From the NCBI GenBank assembly GCA_002731275.1, contig PCBK01000052.1:186001-250000 (forward strand): DNA of 64,000 bases. Reading direction: 5' to 3'. Below, piece by piece: positions 8,394 to 18,210 of the stretch (position 1 is the stretch's first letter; the number at the start of each line of letters is the position of its first letter). The DNA comes from Deltaproteobacteria bacterium (GTDB lineage: Bacteria; Myxococcota_C; UBA6777). The notes under the pieces are model-generated. The model was not told where the DNA came from. It did not search any database and saw only the letters and a list, made by a program, of their open reading frames with translations. Made by a program: the position numbers and the translations under genes.

Positions 8394-10632
8394 GGAGCGC
8401 TGTCGCGTCTTCGCTGCTGAGGGGTTTTGAGAAGAGGTATCCCTGCCCATAATCGCATCCAAGCTCACGAAGATCGGCGAGCTGTTCGGTCGTCTCGACA
8501 CCTTCTGCGACGACCTTCATATGGAGGTTTTGTGCAAGTGAAATGATTGTCCGCACGATCTCCGCGTGCTTGGCGTCTTTGCGCATACGTTTGATAAACG
8601 AGCGGTCAATTTTCAACGTGTGGAAGGGAAACTTGTGCAGATAACTCAGTGATGAATAGCCTGTCCCAAAGTCATCCATACACAACAAGATGTCCAGTTC
8701 TTTGAGTTTATCGAAGACTTTCTTGACGCTGTGTGCGCTCTCACTGTCCATCAACACGCTCTCGGTCAATTCGAGCTTGATGTGTTTGCCTGAGACACCT
8801 GAAGTGCGCAGCGTCTCTTCGATTTGTTCGATAAGATCGTCCTGTGCAAACTGATGACTGGAGAGGTTCACGTTCACACTCAGAGGAAGATCTTGAAAGA
8901 ACATATCTCGCCAGGCTTGCATCTGTCGACATGACTCTTCGAGGACCCACTTTCCGATGGGGATGATCAGTCCAGTGTCTTCAGCTACGGGGATAAAGCT
9001 CGCAGGGGAGATCGCGACGCGTTCGGATTTATACCAACGTACAAGCGCTTCAAATCCAATGATCTGACCGTTTTGCAAAGAGACGATCGGTTGGTACACC
9101 ATACGAAACTCTTTGCGTTCGATCGCACGGCGTAAATCCGTCTCCATTTGCAACAACGTCACAGCCTGCACGTGCATATCCGTGACAAACATTTCGACGC
9201 GGGCTTTCCCCGTATCCTTCGCCTTGTTCATCGCAGAGTCTGCGTCACGAAGCAACTCTTCGGGGTGCTCATAGCGTTTTTTGTTAGACGCGATCCCGAT
9301 ATTTGCGCCAGTAAAGACCTCTTGCCCGCTTAAATTGAAGGGAAGCGTCAGGCTCTGTTGGATACGCTCAGCCAGTTGTGGTGCGCGCTCAAGACCATTG
9401 GCATCATCGAGCAGGATCGCATACTCACTCCCACCAAGCCGCGCGATCGTGTCTGTCGGTGAGATCAGGCGACTGAAGCGTTGTCCCACATCGATCAAAA
9501 GCTGGTCACCAACGGAGTGCCCCAAGCTATCCAGGATCGTCTTGAAGCGGTCGAGATCCAGGATCAACACAGCGAACTGATACGCCTTTCGCTGCTGCCC
9601 CCGAACCATCGCTTGTTCAAGTCGGTCTAAAAACAGTGTCCTGTTGGGCAGTCCAGTCAGAGGATCGTGCAAGACGTCGTGTTGTTGTTGCTCTTGGATG
9701 GCTTTGTATTCGGAGATATCAGTCTGTGTACCGATCAGGTGGTGGGAACGATCCGTAGCGCCACGAACAGTGCGTCCACGACACAGCATCCAACTATACG
9801 TCCCGTCTTTGTGGAGAATGCGATACTCACCAACAAAGAAGCCTTCGCCCTCTTGAATGTGATGCATGAGTTTGGCGCGCAGGTCTTTTCGATCATCGTG
9901 GTGGACGAGTTGGAACCACTCATGGAGAACATTCGAGATCTCATCATCTCGATAACCGAGCATCTCTTTCCAACGCCTGGAGACGAAAAAATCGTTGGTG
10001 TTGAGGTTCCAATCCCACACCCCATCGCTGCTTCCCCGCGCAGCACATGCAAAACGAATGTCATTCTCCCACAAGCGGACTTGCTCAATCTCCTGCGCGA
10101 TCAAATGACTGACTGTTTGACTGACCTCAAACTCCAACAATGGCTTGCGTAAAATATGGAGAAGTTTATGTCCGACAAGCTCCGTGAGCATGGGCGCTTT
10201 TTGTTGGGCTGCCTCTTGGGACATACACAACAACACGTGGATATCATATTGCTCGCCACAGAGCTGCTCGATCACCTTCAAGTGAGCCTCAGGTTCGTCT
10301 GGAAAGAGATCGAAGAAGAGCGCGAGATAAGGCATACCGTCCATATTGGCTTGCATAACCGACGTGAAAATCTCTTGCACGTCGTAGACAGTCGAGACGG
10401 AAAAAGACGGCATGGGAAAGCGAGCTTCACCTGTATCATCGATAGATTCGTGTTTTGACTCGATCATATAACGAACATCTTCGATGGGGGGCAGTGGACG
10501 TGCTTGTGTTTGTGTGAGCAAATCTTCGATCAACGCAGCTGAAGCAGCCTGTCTTGAGAAGATAAGAAATCGAGGGGTGATGTTTTTCCCGGGAGAATGT
10601 GTGATGGCTTCTTGATCATGCATAGTTGACAC
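8374..10632 (-). CDS. PAS-GGDEF-EAL cyclic-di-GMP phosphodiesterase with degenerate GGDEF
   Basis: A 752-residue signalling protein. Residues 1-190 form a receiver-like alpha/beta region without clear catalytic aspartates. A PAS domain follows (about 195-320, DGVWDWNLN...GTQTDISEYK). The GGDEF domain (about 325-490) has HDPLTGLPNRTLF but its active site reads RLGGSEY instead of GGDEF/GGEEF, so cyclase activity is unlikely. The EAL domain (about 500-745) keeps FEALVRW, VNVNLSS, ELTES, DDFGTGYSSLSYL, LKIDRSF, VAEGVET and GQGYLFSKP, the set needed for c-di-GMP hydrolysis. I infer an active phosphodiesterase. The start is a GTG at 10632 with a weak ribosome site; an in-frame ATG lies three codons later. 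Confidence 0.88.
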   Translation of the reverse strand: MSTMHDQEAITHSPGKNITPRFLIFSRQAASAALIEDLLTQTQARPLPPIEDVRYMIESKHESIDDTGEARFPMPSFSVSTVYDVQEIFTSVMQANMDGMPYLALFFDLFPDEPEAHLKVIEQLCGEQYDIHVLLCMSQEAAQQKAPMLTELVGHKLLHILRKPLLEFEVSQTVSHLIAQEIEQVRLWENDIRFACAARGSSDGVWDWNLNTNDFFVSRRWKEMLGYRDDEISNVLHEWFQLVHHDDRKDLRAKLMHHIQEGEGFFVGEYRILHKDGTYSWMLCRGRTVRGATDRSHHLIGTQTDISEYKAIQEQQQHDVLHDPLTGLPNRTLFLDRLEQAMVRGQQRKAYQFAVLILDLDRFKTILDSLGHSVGDQLLIDVGQRFSRLISPTDTIARLGGSEYAILLDDANGLERAPQLAERIQQSLTLPFNLSGQEVFTGANIGIASNKKRYEHPEELLRDADSAMNKAKDTGKARVEMFVTDMHVQAVTLLQMETDLRRAIERKEFRMVYQPIVSLQNGQIIGFEALVRWYKSERVAISPASFIPVAEDTGLIIPIGKWVLEESCRQMQAWRDMFFQDLPLSVNVNLSSHQFAQDDLIEQIEETLRTSGVSGKHIKLELTESVLMDSESAHSVKKVFDKLKELDILLCMDDFGTGYSSLSYLHKFPFHTLKIDRSFIKRMRKDAKHAEIVRTIISLAQNLHMKVVAEGVETTEQLADLRELGCDYGQGYLFSKPLSSEDATALLSRRPR

Positions 10633-10933
10633 TCATCAAAGTAGAATACAACATCGTTCGCACGCACTTCAGTTGTTTGTTTGCTTGTGTACTTTTTCAC
10701 GCCACACTTCGGACACACAAACAAACCCATGGCAAACGCACACAATCTATCATGCCCTTGGATGGGGAACAAGCAAAAGTCACTGTTTGCCCTCAAAATG
10801 CGCCTATTCACAGAGGCTTCGCGGGTGCAAATGGTTGCGAACTTGACGCAGAAGTAGGGTTTCGATATCGTGGCAAGCGAGCAGCGGCGACGCCGAGTAT
10901 AGGTGGGAAGAAACCGTACAGACGAAGGATAAC
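10633..10933. other. divergent intergenic region
   Basis: About 300 bases separate the EAL gene and the kinase gene, which start in opposite directions, so both promoters should lie here. The ORFs listed across it are poor in family signals and overlap real gene starts. I see no strong repeat or RNA element. Confidence 0.35.
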
Positions 10934-13900
10934 ATGCACATGGACTCTCCAGATCAACCGAGGTTTTTTTACGACCAAGGAGAGAGACGCTTTGAGGTCA
11001 AACGACGTCTGGGAGAGGGAGGATTTGGTGTCGTCTACCACGTCTTCGATCGAAAGCTAAAACAAGACGTCGCGCTCAAGACCCTCAAGGCCAAAAATGC
11101 CGAAGCCTTACTGCGCTTCAAAGACGAATTTCGTGCGCTGATCGATATCAAACACCCCAATCTCGTCTCCATCTACGAGTCCTTCTCAGATGGGCACCAA
11201 TGGTTTTTCACGATGGAATTCATCGAAGGGGTCGATCTGCTCTCCTACATACGAAAGAGCCCACTCTCCCCTGTCGCGTCGCCGCTTCAAAGTACATCTC
11301 CACCCCAACCACACGTCCGCCAGACCATCACAAAAGCATCACTTCGCACACCAGCTCCCCCCTCTGCTTCCTCCCCTGCGCCCCCCAAAAAGCGTCCCCT
11401 CCCGAAGCGCGTACGTACAATGCCTGCGGAAACGCCCGAGGCGCCACCTCAAGAGATCTCACACGTCGATACACAACATATGAGTGACGAAGAGCTCGAA
11501 GCTTCCTTCTCCAAACCGTCCTCAAGCTCCATCCCCATTCTCCAAAACGAGACATCGAGACACACCTCTGCACATCGACAATCCCCAGCATTCGACAGTA
11601 CGCGACTCCGTCACGCCCTCAAACAGCTCACACTCGGCATCCAGGCACTGCACCAAGCCGGAAAACTACACAGAGATCTCAAACCGAGCAACATCCTCGT
11701 CACACCTTCTGAGCGTGTTGTGATACTCGACTTTGGACTCGTCTTTGACTTTGCACCAGAGAATCTGCACTCCAGCATCCAACTCGCGGGAACCCCCGCT
11801 TATATGCCTCCAGAACAGGCCACAACCTCATCCCCCACAGAGGCAAGTGACTGGTACAGCGTCGGCGCCGTCCTCTACGAGGCGCTCGCCAACCGCCCAC
11901 CATTCGAAGGGCACCTGTACCAAATCCTCCAACAGAAACAACAACAACTCCCCATCTCCCCGACACAATTCGTCGAAGATCTCCCCACAGATCTTGAGAC
12001 GCTGTGTATGAAGTTACTCTCGATCCATCCGGAAGAACGCCCCGGAGGACAAGACATTCTGCAAACCCTTGGCAGCACCGAACACATCACGACCAGTACC
12101 GTGCGAAAGAGGCGCCCCTTTGTCGGTAGACAGAGCGCCCTCCGTACCCTCCACGAAGCTCTCCGACTCACCCAACAAGGCACGACCACAATCGTCCACA
12201 TCACCGGCCCCTCTGGCATCGGGAAGAGTCAACTTGTCAGGCGATTTCTCAAGGCTTTGCAACAACAAGAACCACAAAGTGTCCTTCTGAGTTCGCGCTG
12301 TTACAAGCAGGAGTCCGTACCTTACAAAGCCATCGATGGGTTGATGGATAACGTCAGCCGCTATCTCAGCGCCCTCCCCCAAAAGCAAGTGGAACCATGG
12401 CTGCCGACAGACATTCGCGAGCTAAGTCTGTTGTTTCCGGTCTTACGCAGAGTTGAAGCGATCAAACACGCACTCAACACGGCCGTTCAGATCACCGACT
12501 CACAAGAGTTACGAGAGCGTGCGTTTAAAGCCTTCCGGGAGCTGATCAACCAACTCACCTCAAGGCGTCTTGTGTTGATGTCCATCGATGATTTGCAGTG
12601 GGGCGACGAAGACAGCGCCTCTTTGCTCAACACACTGCTCAGCCCTCCCCACGCCCCACCTGTCATGCTGATCGTGAGCTATCGGGACGGTGAACGCGAC
12701 GAAGGCGCGTTTCTCAAGAAATTCTCCCCTCCAGCTGTCCATCAAGAGTCAACACTCCATCACATCAAGCTCAAAGAGCTCTCCCTGGAAGACGCTAAAG
12801 AACTCGCGCTCGGTCTTCTCGGTGAAGACGTCTTCCCAGAAAAAGACATACAGACACTTGTACAAGAATCCGGTGGCAATCCGCTCTTTTTGGAGACCGT
12901 GTTGCGCTTCCTACGAGCGGACCAAAATCCGAAGGCTACGAAAACATATACATCCCTCGAAGCGCTGCTCTCCACGCACATCGAGAAGCTGCCCGAACAA
13001 GCACGCCACATTCTCCAACTCGTCGCGATCGCAGGTCAGCCCGTCAGACGTGCAACGCTTCGTCAACAGCTCAAAGATATCGATGAAGGCGCCCTCATGG
13101 CCTCCCTCCAAGCCGAATACCTGCTAAGAGTCCACGGCGTCGGAGAGTTTGAGACCGTTGACACCTACCACAACAAGCTCCGCGAACTTCTCTTACACCA
13201 GCTCGACAGCGTACAACAACAGCGCCTACATGCGACCCTCGCGCAAGCCCTCGAACAAGAGCCTCAAGTGGAGATCCAGCGTCTGGCCACCCACTATCAA
13301 AAAGCCGGCGACCCAGAAAAAGCCCTCTCTTACCTGCTCAAAGCCGCGAAACAATCGGCAGAGACCTTCGCATTTGCTCACGCCGCAAGCCTGTATGAGC
13401 TGGCCTTCCAGTTCTCCAATGACGACGGCATCGTCCACAAACGCGAACATCTCAAAGCATACGCCAAGGTCCTCGCCAACGCAGGCAGAAGTGTCAACGC
13501 TGCGGCCGCGTACAAAGCAGCTTCCGAGCTCTCGGACAACCTTGAGGAGCGCTACCAACTCCAAAGGCGCGCTGGCCAACAGCTCCTGCGCAGTGGACAC
13601 CTCGAAGAAGCGCTCACCCTCCTCACGGACATCATCGAGCAGCTCAACTCGAACATCACCCTCGCCTCCACGCCTTTACGAGCGTTCATCTCCTGGCTCT
13701 ACCACCGCACCCTGATCAGCCTGCACGGCCTCGACTTTGACTTGCATAGTCATAAGTCACTGCTTCCCCAAGACAAACTGCTGCTAGACACAGCCAACTC
13801 CCTCTCAAGACACTTCGGAATGGTGGATCCCATCAGAGGTGCCGACCTGCACGCCAAGTACCTTCGACACGCACTACGTTCGGGAGATGTCTACCGCATC

Positions 13901-14968
13901 TCCCTCGCAATCTCCACGGAGCTTGCGTACAGTTCAACGTACAAACAGCACGACACACAGGCCACACAGCGCCTGTTCAACATCGCGTTTCGCGCCGCCA
14001 AACAGACTCAGCACCCTCACGCGATCGGTTCAGCCCGCCTCGCAGCGGGGATCGTCCTGTACACACAAGGTCGATGGAAGCGCGCGCTCTCTTACCACCA
14101 AAGCGCCGAACAGATCTTCAGAGAGCAGTGTACGGACGTGTTCTGGGAGCGCGCCAATGCGCAGATCTATACATTCAACACGCAGCTCTTTTTGGGTGCA
14201 TACGCCGACATTATCAAACAGCTACCACGCACACTCAAAGAGGCCGAAGAGCGAGGAGATCGATACGCCAGGACGTTCTTACGCTCTGGTATCCTGCCAA
14301 AGGTCTACATCGCACAAGACGACATCGAGCGGGCACACGACGAAGTGGATGAGGCGCTCAAGGAGTGGTCACAACAAGGATTCTCTTTGCAGCACTACAT
14401 CGAGATCCTCGTCAAAGGGGAGCTGGCGCTTTACAGACAAGACGTCGAAGACACATGGCAACAACTCACACAAAGACATTGGCCGCGACTCAAGCGAGCG
14501 TTTATCTTGCGCTCTCAATTTCACCGCATTGAGATCACAAACCTGCGAGGCCGTCTAGCGATTGCATCGGCGACATCACATCTACAAAACAGGTCCTCTT
14601 CATCATTTCGGATGTATATCAGAGAGGCAACACGCGCGGCCAAGCAGATCGCCCAAGAAGGTATGCACTGGTCTGCGCCACTATCGGAGTTGTTGTACGC
14701 GGGAATCGCAAGCCTTCAGGGAGACAGACATGGTGCGCTTCAACACCTGCTCACGGCGGAGGTCGGCTTTGAGCTTGTGGATATGGAGCTATACGCTCAG
14801 GCTGCCCGCCTCTTTCGTGACAAAATCCATCCGACACAGCGCGACCACATCACATCCCAAACACCGCTTGAGGTCTTTCAGGCGCAGGGGATCAAAAAAC
14901 CTGAAACATTCGCCCGGATGCTTATCCCAGGGGCCTGGGAGATGTTTTTTCAACAAAGCGCCTGTTGA
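10934..14968 (+). CDS. Ser/Thr protein kinase fused to AAA ATPase and TPR region
   Basis: A 1344-residue multidomain regulator. The kinase domain is complete: GEGGFGVVY glycine loop, VALK lysine, HRDLKPSN catalytic loop, DFG, and GTPAYMPPEQ activation segment. A Pro/Ser/Thr-rich and basic insert of about 105 residues (about 108-213) splits the C-lobe between helices D and E. From about residue 394 comes an ORC/STAND-type ATPase: FVGRQ, Walker A GPSGIGKS (about 425) and Walker B LVLMSIDDLQW (about 550). The remaining C-terminal part, from about 760, is helical repeat of TPR type (for example YLLKAAKQSAETFAFAHAA). Two ATGs (10934, 10940) are possible; AAGGA lies just upstream. Such kinase-ATPase-TPR proteins are common in myxobacteria. 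Partners are unknown. Confidence 0.9.
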   Translation: MHMDSPDQPRFFYDQGERRFEVKRRLGEGGFGVVYHVFDRKLKQDVALKTLKAKNAEALLRFKDEFRALIDIKHPNLVSIYESFSDGHQWFFTMEFIEGVDLLSYIRKSPLSPVASPLQSTSPPQPHVRQTITKASLRTPAPPSASSPAPPKKRPLPKRVRTMPAETPEAPPQEISHVDTQHMSDEELEASFSKPSSSSIPILQNETSRHTSAHRQSPAFDSTRLRHALKQLTLGIQALHQAGKLHRDLKPSNILVTPSERVVILDFGLVFDFAPENLHSSIQLAGTPAYMPPEQATTSSPTEASDWYSVGAVLYEALANRPPFEGHLYQILQQKQQQLPISPTQFVEDLPTDLETLCMKLLSIHPEERPGGQDILQTLGSTEHITTSTVRKRRPFVGRQSALRTLHEALRLTQQGTTTIVHITGPSGIGKSQLVRRFLKALQQQEPQSVLLSSRCYKQESVPYKAIDGLMDNVSRYLSALPQKQVEPWLPTDIRELSLLFPVLRRVEAIKHALNTAVQITDSQELRERAFKAFRELINQLTSRRLVLMSIDDLQWGDEDSASLLNTLLSPPHAPPVMLIVSYRDGERDEGAFLKKFSPPAVHQESTLHHIKLKELSLEDAKELALGLLGEDVFPEKDIQTLVQESGGNPLFLETVLRFLRADQNPKATKTYTSLEALLSTHIEKLPEQARHILQLVAIAGQPVRRATLRQQLKDIDEGALMASLQAEYLLRVHGVGEFETVDTYHNKLRELLLHQLDSVQQQRLHATLAQALEQEPQVEIQRLATHYQKAGDPEKALSYLLKAAKQSAETFAFAHAASLYELAFQFSNDDGIVHKREHLKAYAKVLANAGRSVNAAAAYKAASELSDNLEERYQLQRRAGQQLLRSGHLEEALTLLTDIIEQLNSNITLASTPLRAFISWLYHRTLISLHGLDFDLHSHKSLLPQDKLLLDTANSLSRHFGMVDPIRGADLHAKYLRHALRSGDVYRISLAISTELAYSSTYKQHDTQATQRLFNIAFRAAKQTQHPHAIGSARLAAGIVLYTQGRWKRALSYHQSAEQIFREQCTDVFWERANAQIYTFNTQLFLGAYADIIKQLPRTLKEAEERGDRYARTFLRSGILPKVYIAQDDIERAHDEVDEALKEWSQQGFSLQHYIEILVKGELALYRQDVEDTWQQLTQRHWPRLKRAFILRSQFHRIEITNLRGRLAIASATSHLQNRSSSSFRMYIREATRAAKQIAQEGMHWSAPLSELLYAGIASLQGDRHGALQHLLTAEVGFELVDMELYAQAARLFRDKIHPTQRDHITSQTPLEVFQAQGIKKPETFARMLIPGAWEMFFQQSAC

Positions 14969-15134
14969 TTTTTCGCGTCAACCCGACAAACATGATAGTA
15001 CCAACTGTGGACAAGGCGAACACACCTGCCCTGTCCCATGACAGCACAACACCATCGCTTTGCGGCGTGTCTCCTCTCTCCTCTTCTTGCGCACACACCA
15101 CAGACATCGCCACATCGACCCTGGAGACCTCATC

Positions 15135-16442
15135 ATGTCACACTCATCATCTTCTATGACACCAGGCCTATCAGGACTTCCTTACTTTTTGTTTGCCCTC
15201 GCGTTTGCCATCACCTTCGGCACACTTCAGGGCTGCAAGACCACCTCACAAGCGCAAAAACACCCCAAAAAAGTCTCCCCCTCCACCACACCACAGGTGA
15301 TCTCGGCGACCCTGCCTTCTCTACTCTCGCCGCTCTTTTTGCCACGTCCGCTGACACAGGTCTATCCTACAAATAACGCTCTCCCCCGGGCGATACGAGC
15401 CCTGATGCCACTCCCCCGGTGGAATGAACGGCTCCCAGTCGAACGCTCTCCAGCCATCTCATCGTGTCGCAAACGCATCGTCCAGATCGCACGCAAAAGT
15501 ATCGGAAGGCAGGTGATCCGTTGCACAAGACACGCCGGATACGCACGCTACAAAAATGACTGTTCGGGTTGGATACGTTGTGTGTACTCGCGCATTGGTG
15601 TCGATGTCTTCGCCTCACCAACATATCGAGGCTCAAGTGGGACCTTCTCTTTGTTCCACCACTTCAAACACTATGGGATGCTACACAGAGGACTCCCTCG
15701 CCCCGGTGATGTCGTCTTTTGGCACGCGACCGTCGACAGAAATCGCAACGGCCGGCTGGATGACGATCCCATCACACATGTCGGTCTCGTCGACAAAATC
15801 GAAAAAAATGGTCGCATCCGTGTCCTGCACACAGGCTTTGGACAGCGTCCCGGTGTCAACCCCGCATACATGTATCTCCCAGACCCAGATCTGTGGCGTC
15901 AACGCCGTCAACTTCTCTCACACGCTCCCAAAAGCGATCCCTTCGAAGGCAACATGGCCCTTTATACGCCGGGCTCACAGAACACATGTCCGCTCGCCGC
16001 GAGGCCAGAGGTCGCAGCGGTCGCGGCGTGTCCCGCAAGTATGACCCCCAGGCAGCGGTGCGCGCGAGAAAAAAAACTCCACAAAGCGTGCATGAAGTAC
16101 CTCCGGCGTTACCCACGCAAAAGCAAAAAAAGACGCGCGCAATTGTGGCGTTGTCAATGGCGCAAAAAACGCAGCAGACGTTTTTGCAAGGGCTTGCGAA
16201 AGATATCGCCCCGAGAAGCACCGGCCCCCACACCACAGCTCCGACGCCGACCTTCGACACACGACAAACCTGTGGTATACAAACGACGACGAAGACGTAC
16301 ACACAGACAACGAAGAAACCGTCTGTACAACGTGTACAACTCATATCTCGTCAGCCCACGTTCACGAAAACACCCACGCTACGGGCATACAACAGGTGAG
16401 TTGTTTGCAGGATACGCCACACTCACACGATGCCCCAAGTGA
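15135..16442 (+). CDS. NlpC/P60-like lipoprotein with basic C-terminal tail
   Basis: I start this at the ATG at 15135, which gives a 435-residue protein with a signal peptide ending FGTLQGC, a plausible lipobox; the ORF-track start adds 25 residues without a signal. Residues about 110-250 show the cysteine-peptidase pattern: YKNDCSGWIRCVY with the likely catalytic Cys, PGDVVFWH, and THVGLVDKI with the likely catalytic His. NlpC/P60 enzymes cut peptidoglycan stem peptides. An Asp-rich loop DRNRNGRLDDDP precedes the His. The last 150 residues are very rich in Arg, Lys and Cys and match nothing I know. It sits downstream of the kinase gene, same strand, with a gap of about 170 bases. Confidence 0.72.
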   Translation: MSHSSSSMTPGLSGLPYFLFALAFAITFGTLQGCKTTSQAQKHPKKVSPSTTPQVISATLPSLLSPLFLPRPLTQVYPTNNALPRAIRALMPLPRWNERLPVERSPAISSCRKRIVQIARKSIGRQVIRCTRHAGYARYKNDCSGWIRCVYSRIGVDVFASPTYRGSSGTFSLFHHFKHYGMLHRGLPRPGDVVFWHATVDRNRNGRLDDDPITHVGLVDKIEKNGRIRVLHTGFGQRPGVNPAYMYLPDPDLWRQRRQLLSHAPKSDPFEGNMALYTPGSQNTCPLAARPEVAAVAACPASMTPRQRCAREKKLHKACMKYLRRYPRKSKKRRAQLWRCQWRKKRSRRFCKGLRKISPREAPAPTPQLRRRPSTHDKPVVYKRRRRRTHRQRRNRLYNVYNSYLVSPRSRKHPRYGHTTGELFAGYATLTRCPK

Positions 16443-16473
16443 TCCCATATAGATTGAAAGGATAGCTCGCTCC

Positions 16474-16776
16474 ATGACCAATTCGACAGGACAGCCAACC
16501 TCTGGTGCCCGCTTTCAATTCACACGAAAGACGCACTCCCCCGAACAAAGCGTATATAACGTCGAGGTGTTCTTGCCCGATCAGACCCTCTACTACGTGG
16601 CCACGCTGACACTTGAAAACGGCCTGGACACCCTCACCCCCAAAGAAGAAACACAAGCAGCAGCCCCCGAGTGGGCCCAAAAGTACATCGATTTTCTGTG
16701 TAAGCAGCTCCACCGCGAAGCCAAAAAAGATGGCACGTGGCCTCGCAAATTACGACAGTGGAAACCTGAAAAGTAA
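16474..16776 (+). CDS. small hypothetical protein
   Basis: A 100-residue soluble protein just 31 bases downstream of the NlpC/P60 lipoprotein gene and probably co-transcribed. The N-terminal half looks like beta strands (VYNVEVFLPDQTLYYVATLTL) and the C-terminal half like a helix ending in a basic tail. AAGGA lies about ten bases before the ATG. I do not recognise the family. Confidence 0.55.
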   Translation: MTNSTGQPTSGARFQFTRKTHSPEQSVYNVEVFLPDQTLYYVATLTLENGLDTLTPKEETQAAAPEWAQKYIDFLCKQLHREAKKDGTWPRKLRQWKPEK

Positions 16777-16864
16777 TGCCCTCAGCAGGACCTTCAAAAA
16801 CACTGTAGAGTCCATCTCTCTATCCCACCTCATCACATCAAACCTACCTGAAAAAGAAGAACCT

Positions 16865-17896
16865 CTAGGGCAACCGAAACAATCTCTTCGCGTTGTCTCG
16901 AAGTACATCGTCGAGCTGTCTTTGTGTGAGTGAAGACTTCATCAGGTTGATCATCTTCTCGTACTTTTCGTAGTGTGCCTTGCCGTAATACGTCGCGTCT
17001 GTCCCGAACATCACCGCCTCGCTACCGAGTTCTTTGATCGCCTTTACGACGGCGTTTGGATCGGCCTGTGCGGTCCCCAAAAAGATCCTCGCGTCCTTCT
17101 TCTGTAGAGACCGTTTGACCACATCGATCGCAAATTGATGCTCTCCAGAGAAGCCCATATGATAGAGCACAACGGCGACTTTCGGGAATCTCTTGGCGAG
17201 TGTGTAGATCTTCTCGGGGTCAGAGTGGCTCCACTTGCCTCCGCAATGAAACACGGCGACCAGGTCGTACTTTTCACACAACTTCATATATCCGTTGAGT
17301 GACGCCCCATCAGCCGAAAATTGATTCATATCTGGGTGGAACTTCATCGCGACGAAGACACGGCTTTTGCCATCTTTGAGCTTCGCATCACGAACAAATG
17401 GCTCGATCAAATCGGGCTTACCATCATTGGGCCGGGTCCACGCGATCCCTCGCAGCATGGATGGATACTTTTGTACGGCCAACACAGTCGCCTGATTTGC
17501 CTTTTTCTCGTCGAGATTGGCGGTCGTTCCAGGGAGGTTGGCTCCATCGATGTTGGAGATCAACGCGGTCTTGACGCCGTAACGACGCATATTCTCGATG
17601 AGATTGGAGAGGCTCAGATCGTACCCACTGAATGTCCCGATGTGAGCATGGATATCGACAATTTTCAACGCCCCCCACGGCGTTGTCTTTACATCAACGG
17701 TCCGCTCTTTGACAATCTCCACGCTCTTTGTGTCGGGGATATCTTCTCGACGTTCGGCCTTGCCATCGACTTGTTGTGGGGATTCTTTTGGAGTGACAGA
17801 CCGCTCACTCCCCTTCTCTTGACGGATGTGAGTGGTAGAGGGACATCCCGCCCACAAAAGCACACAAAACAACAACACAAGACTCTCACGACCCAT
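16865..17896 (-). CDS. amidohydrolase-2 family lipoprotein
   Basis: A 343-residue protein with a lipoprotein signal (LVLLFCVLLWAGC) and then a charged linker to about residue 70. The catalytic part has the metal-binding DIHAHIG motif, AMKFHPD, VFHCGGKW, LYHMGF and FGTDATYY, the successive metal ligands of the amidohydrolase-2 (PF04909) barrel. It should therefore be a metal-dependent hydrolase or decarboxylase anchored in the envelope. The ATG at 17896 is preferred over the TTG start in the ORF track, because AGGAG is eight bases upstream. The substrate is unknown. Confidence 0.82.
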   Translation of the reverse strand: MGRESLVLLFCVLLWAGCPSTTHIRQEKGSERSVTPKESPQQVDGKAERREDIPDTKSVEIVKERTVDVKTTPWGALKIVDIHAHIGTFSGYDLSLSNLIENMRRYGVKTALISNIDGANLPGTTANLDEKKANQATVLAVQKYPSMLRGIAWTRPNDGKPDLIEPFVRDAKLKDGKSRVFVAMKFHPDMNQFSADGASLNGYMKLCEKYDLVAVFHCGGKWSHSDPEKIYTLAKRFPKVAVVLYHMGFSGEHQFAIDVVKRSLQKKDARIFLGTAQADPNAVVKAIKELGSEAVMFGTDATYYGKAHYEKYEKMINLMKSSLTQRQLDDVLRDNAKRLFRLP

Positions 17897-18210
17897 CACT
17901 GACGCTCCTGGCAATACAAAACAGAGAAGATAACGACCATCCTCTCTACGTCAGTGCATGTCCGTTTGGATTGCTTTTTTTGGCCCTGTGTAGCGACCTA
18001 CTTTCTGTCCAAAGGTCATCTTTTCACTTTTTTTACAAATCCCCTATATCCCCCTAGAAAAGGAACGAAGGAAAGCGAAAGTCTGTCCTCACGACGCGCA
18101 CATACAGACAAGAGCTTGTCATCGCCTCGACGCCACCCTACCCTTTCAAAACTTTGCTCTCTATCCTGTTGGAATCGCCGTTCTTTCACGTTCAAATAGG
18201 AGGCACAACG
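17897..18210. other. divergent intergenic region
   Basis: About 310 bases between the amidohydrolase and SGNH-hydrolase genes, which are divergent. It must carry two promoters. I see no gene, RNA or strong repeat. Confidence 0.35.
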
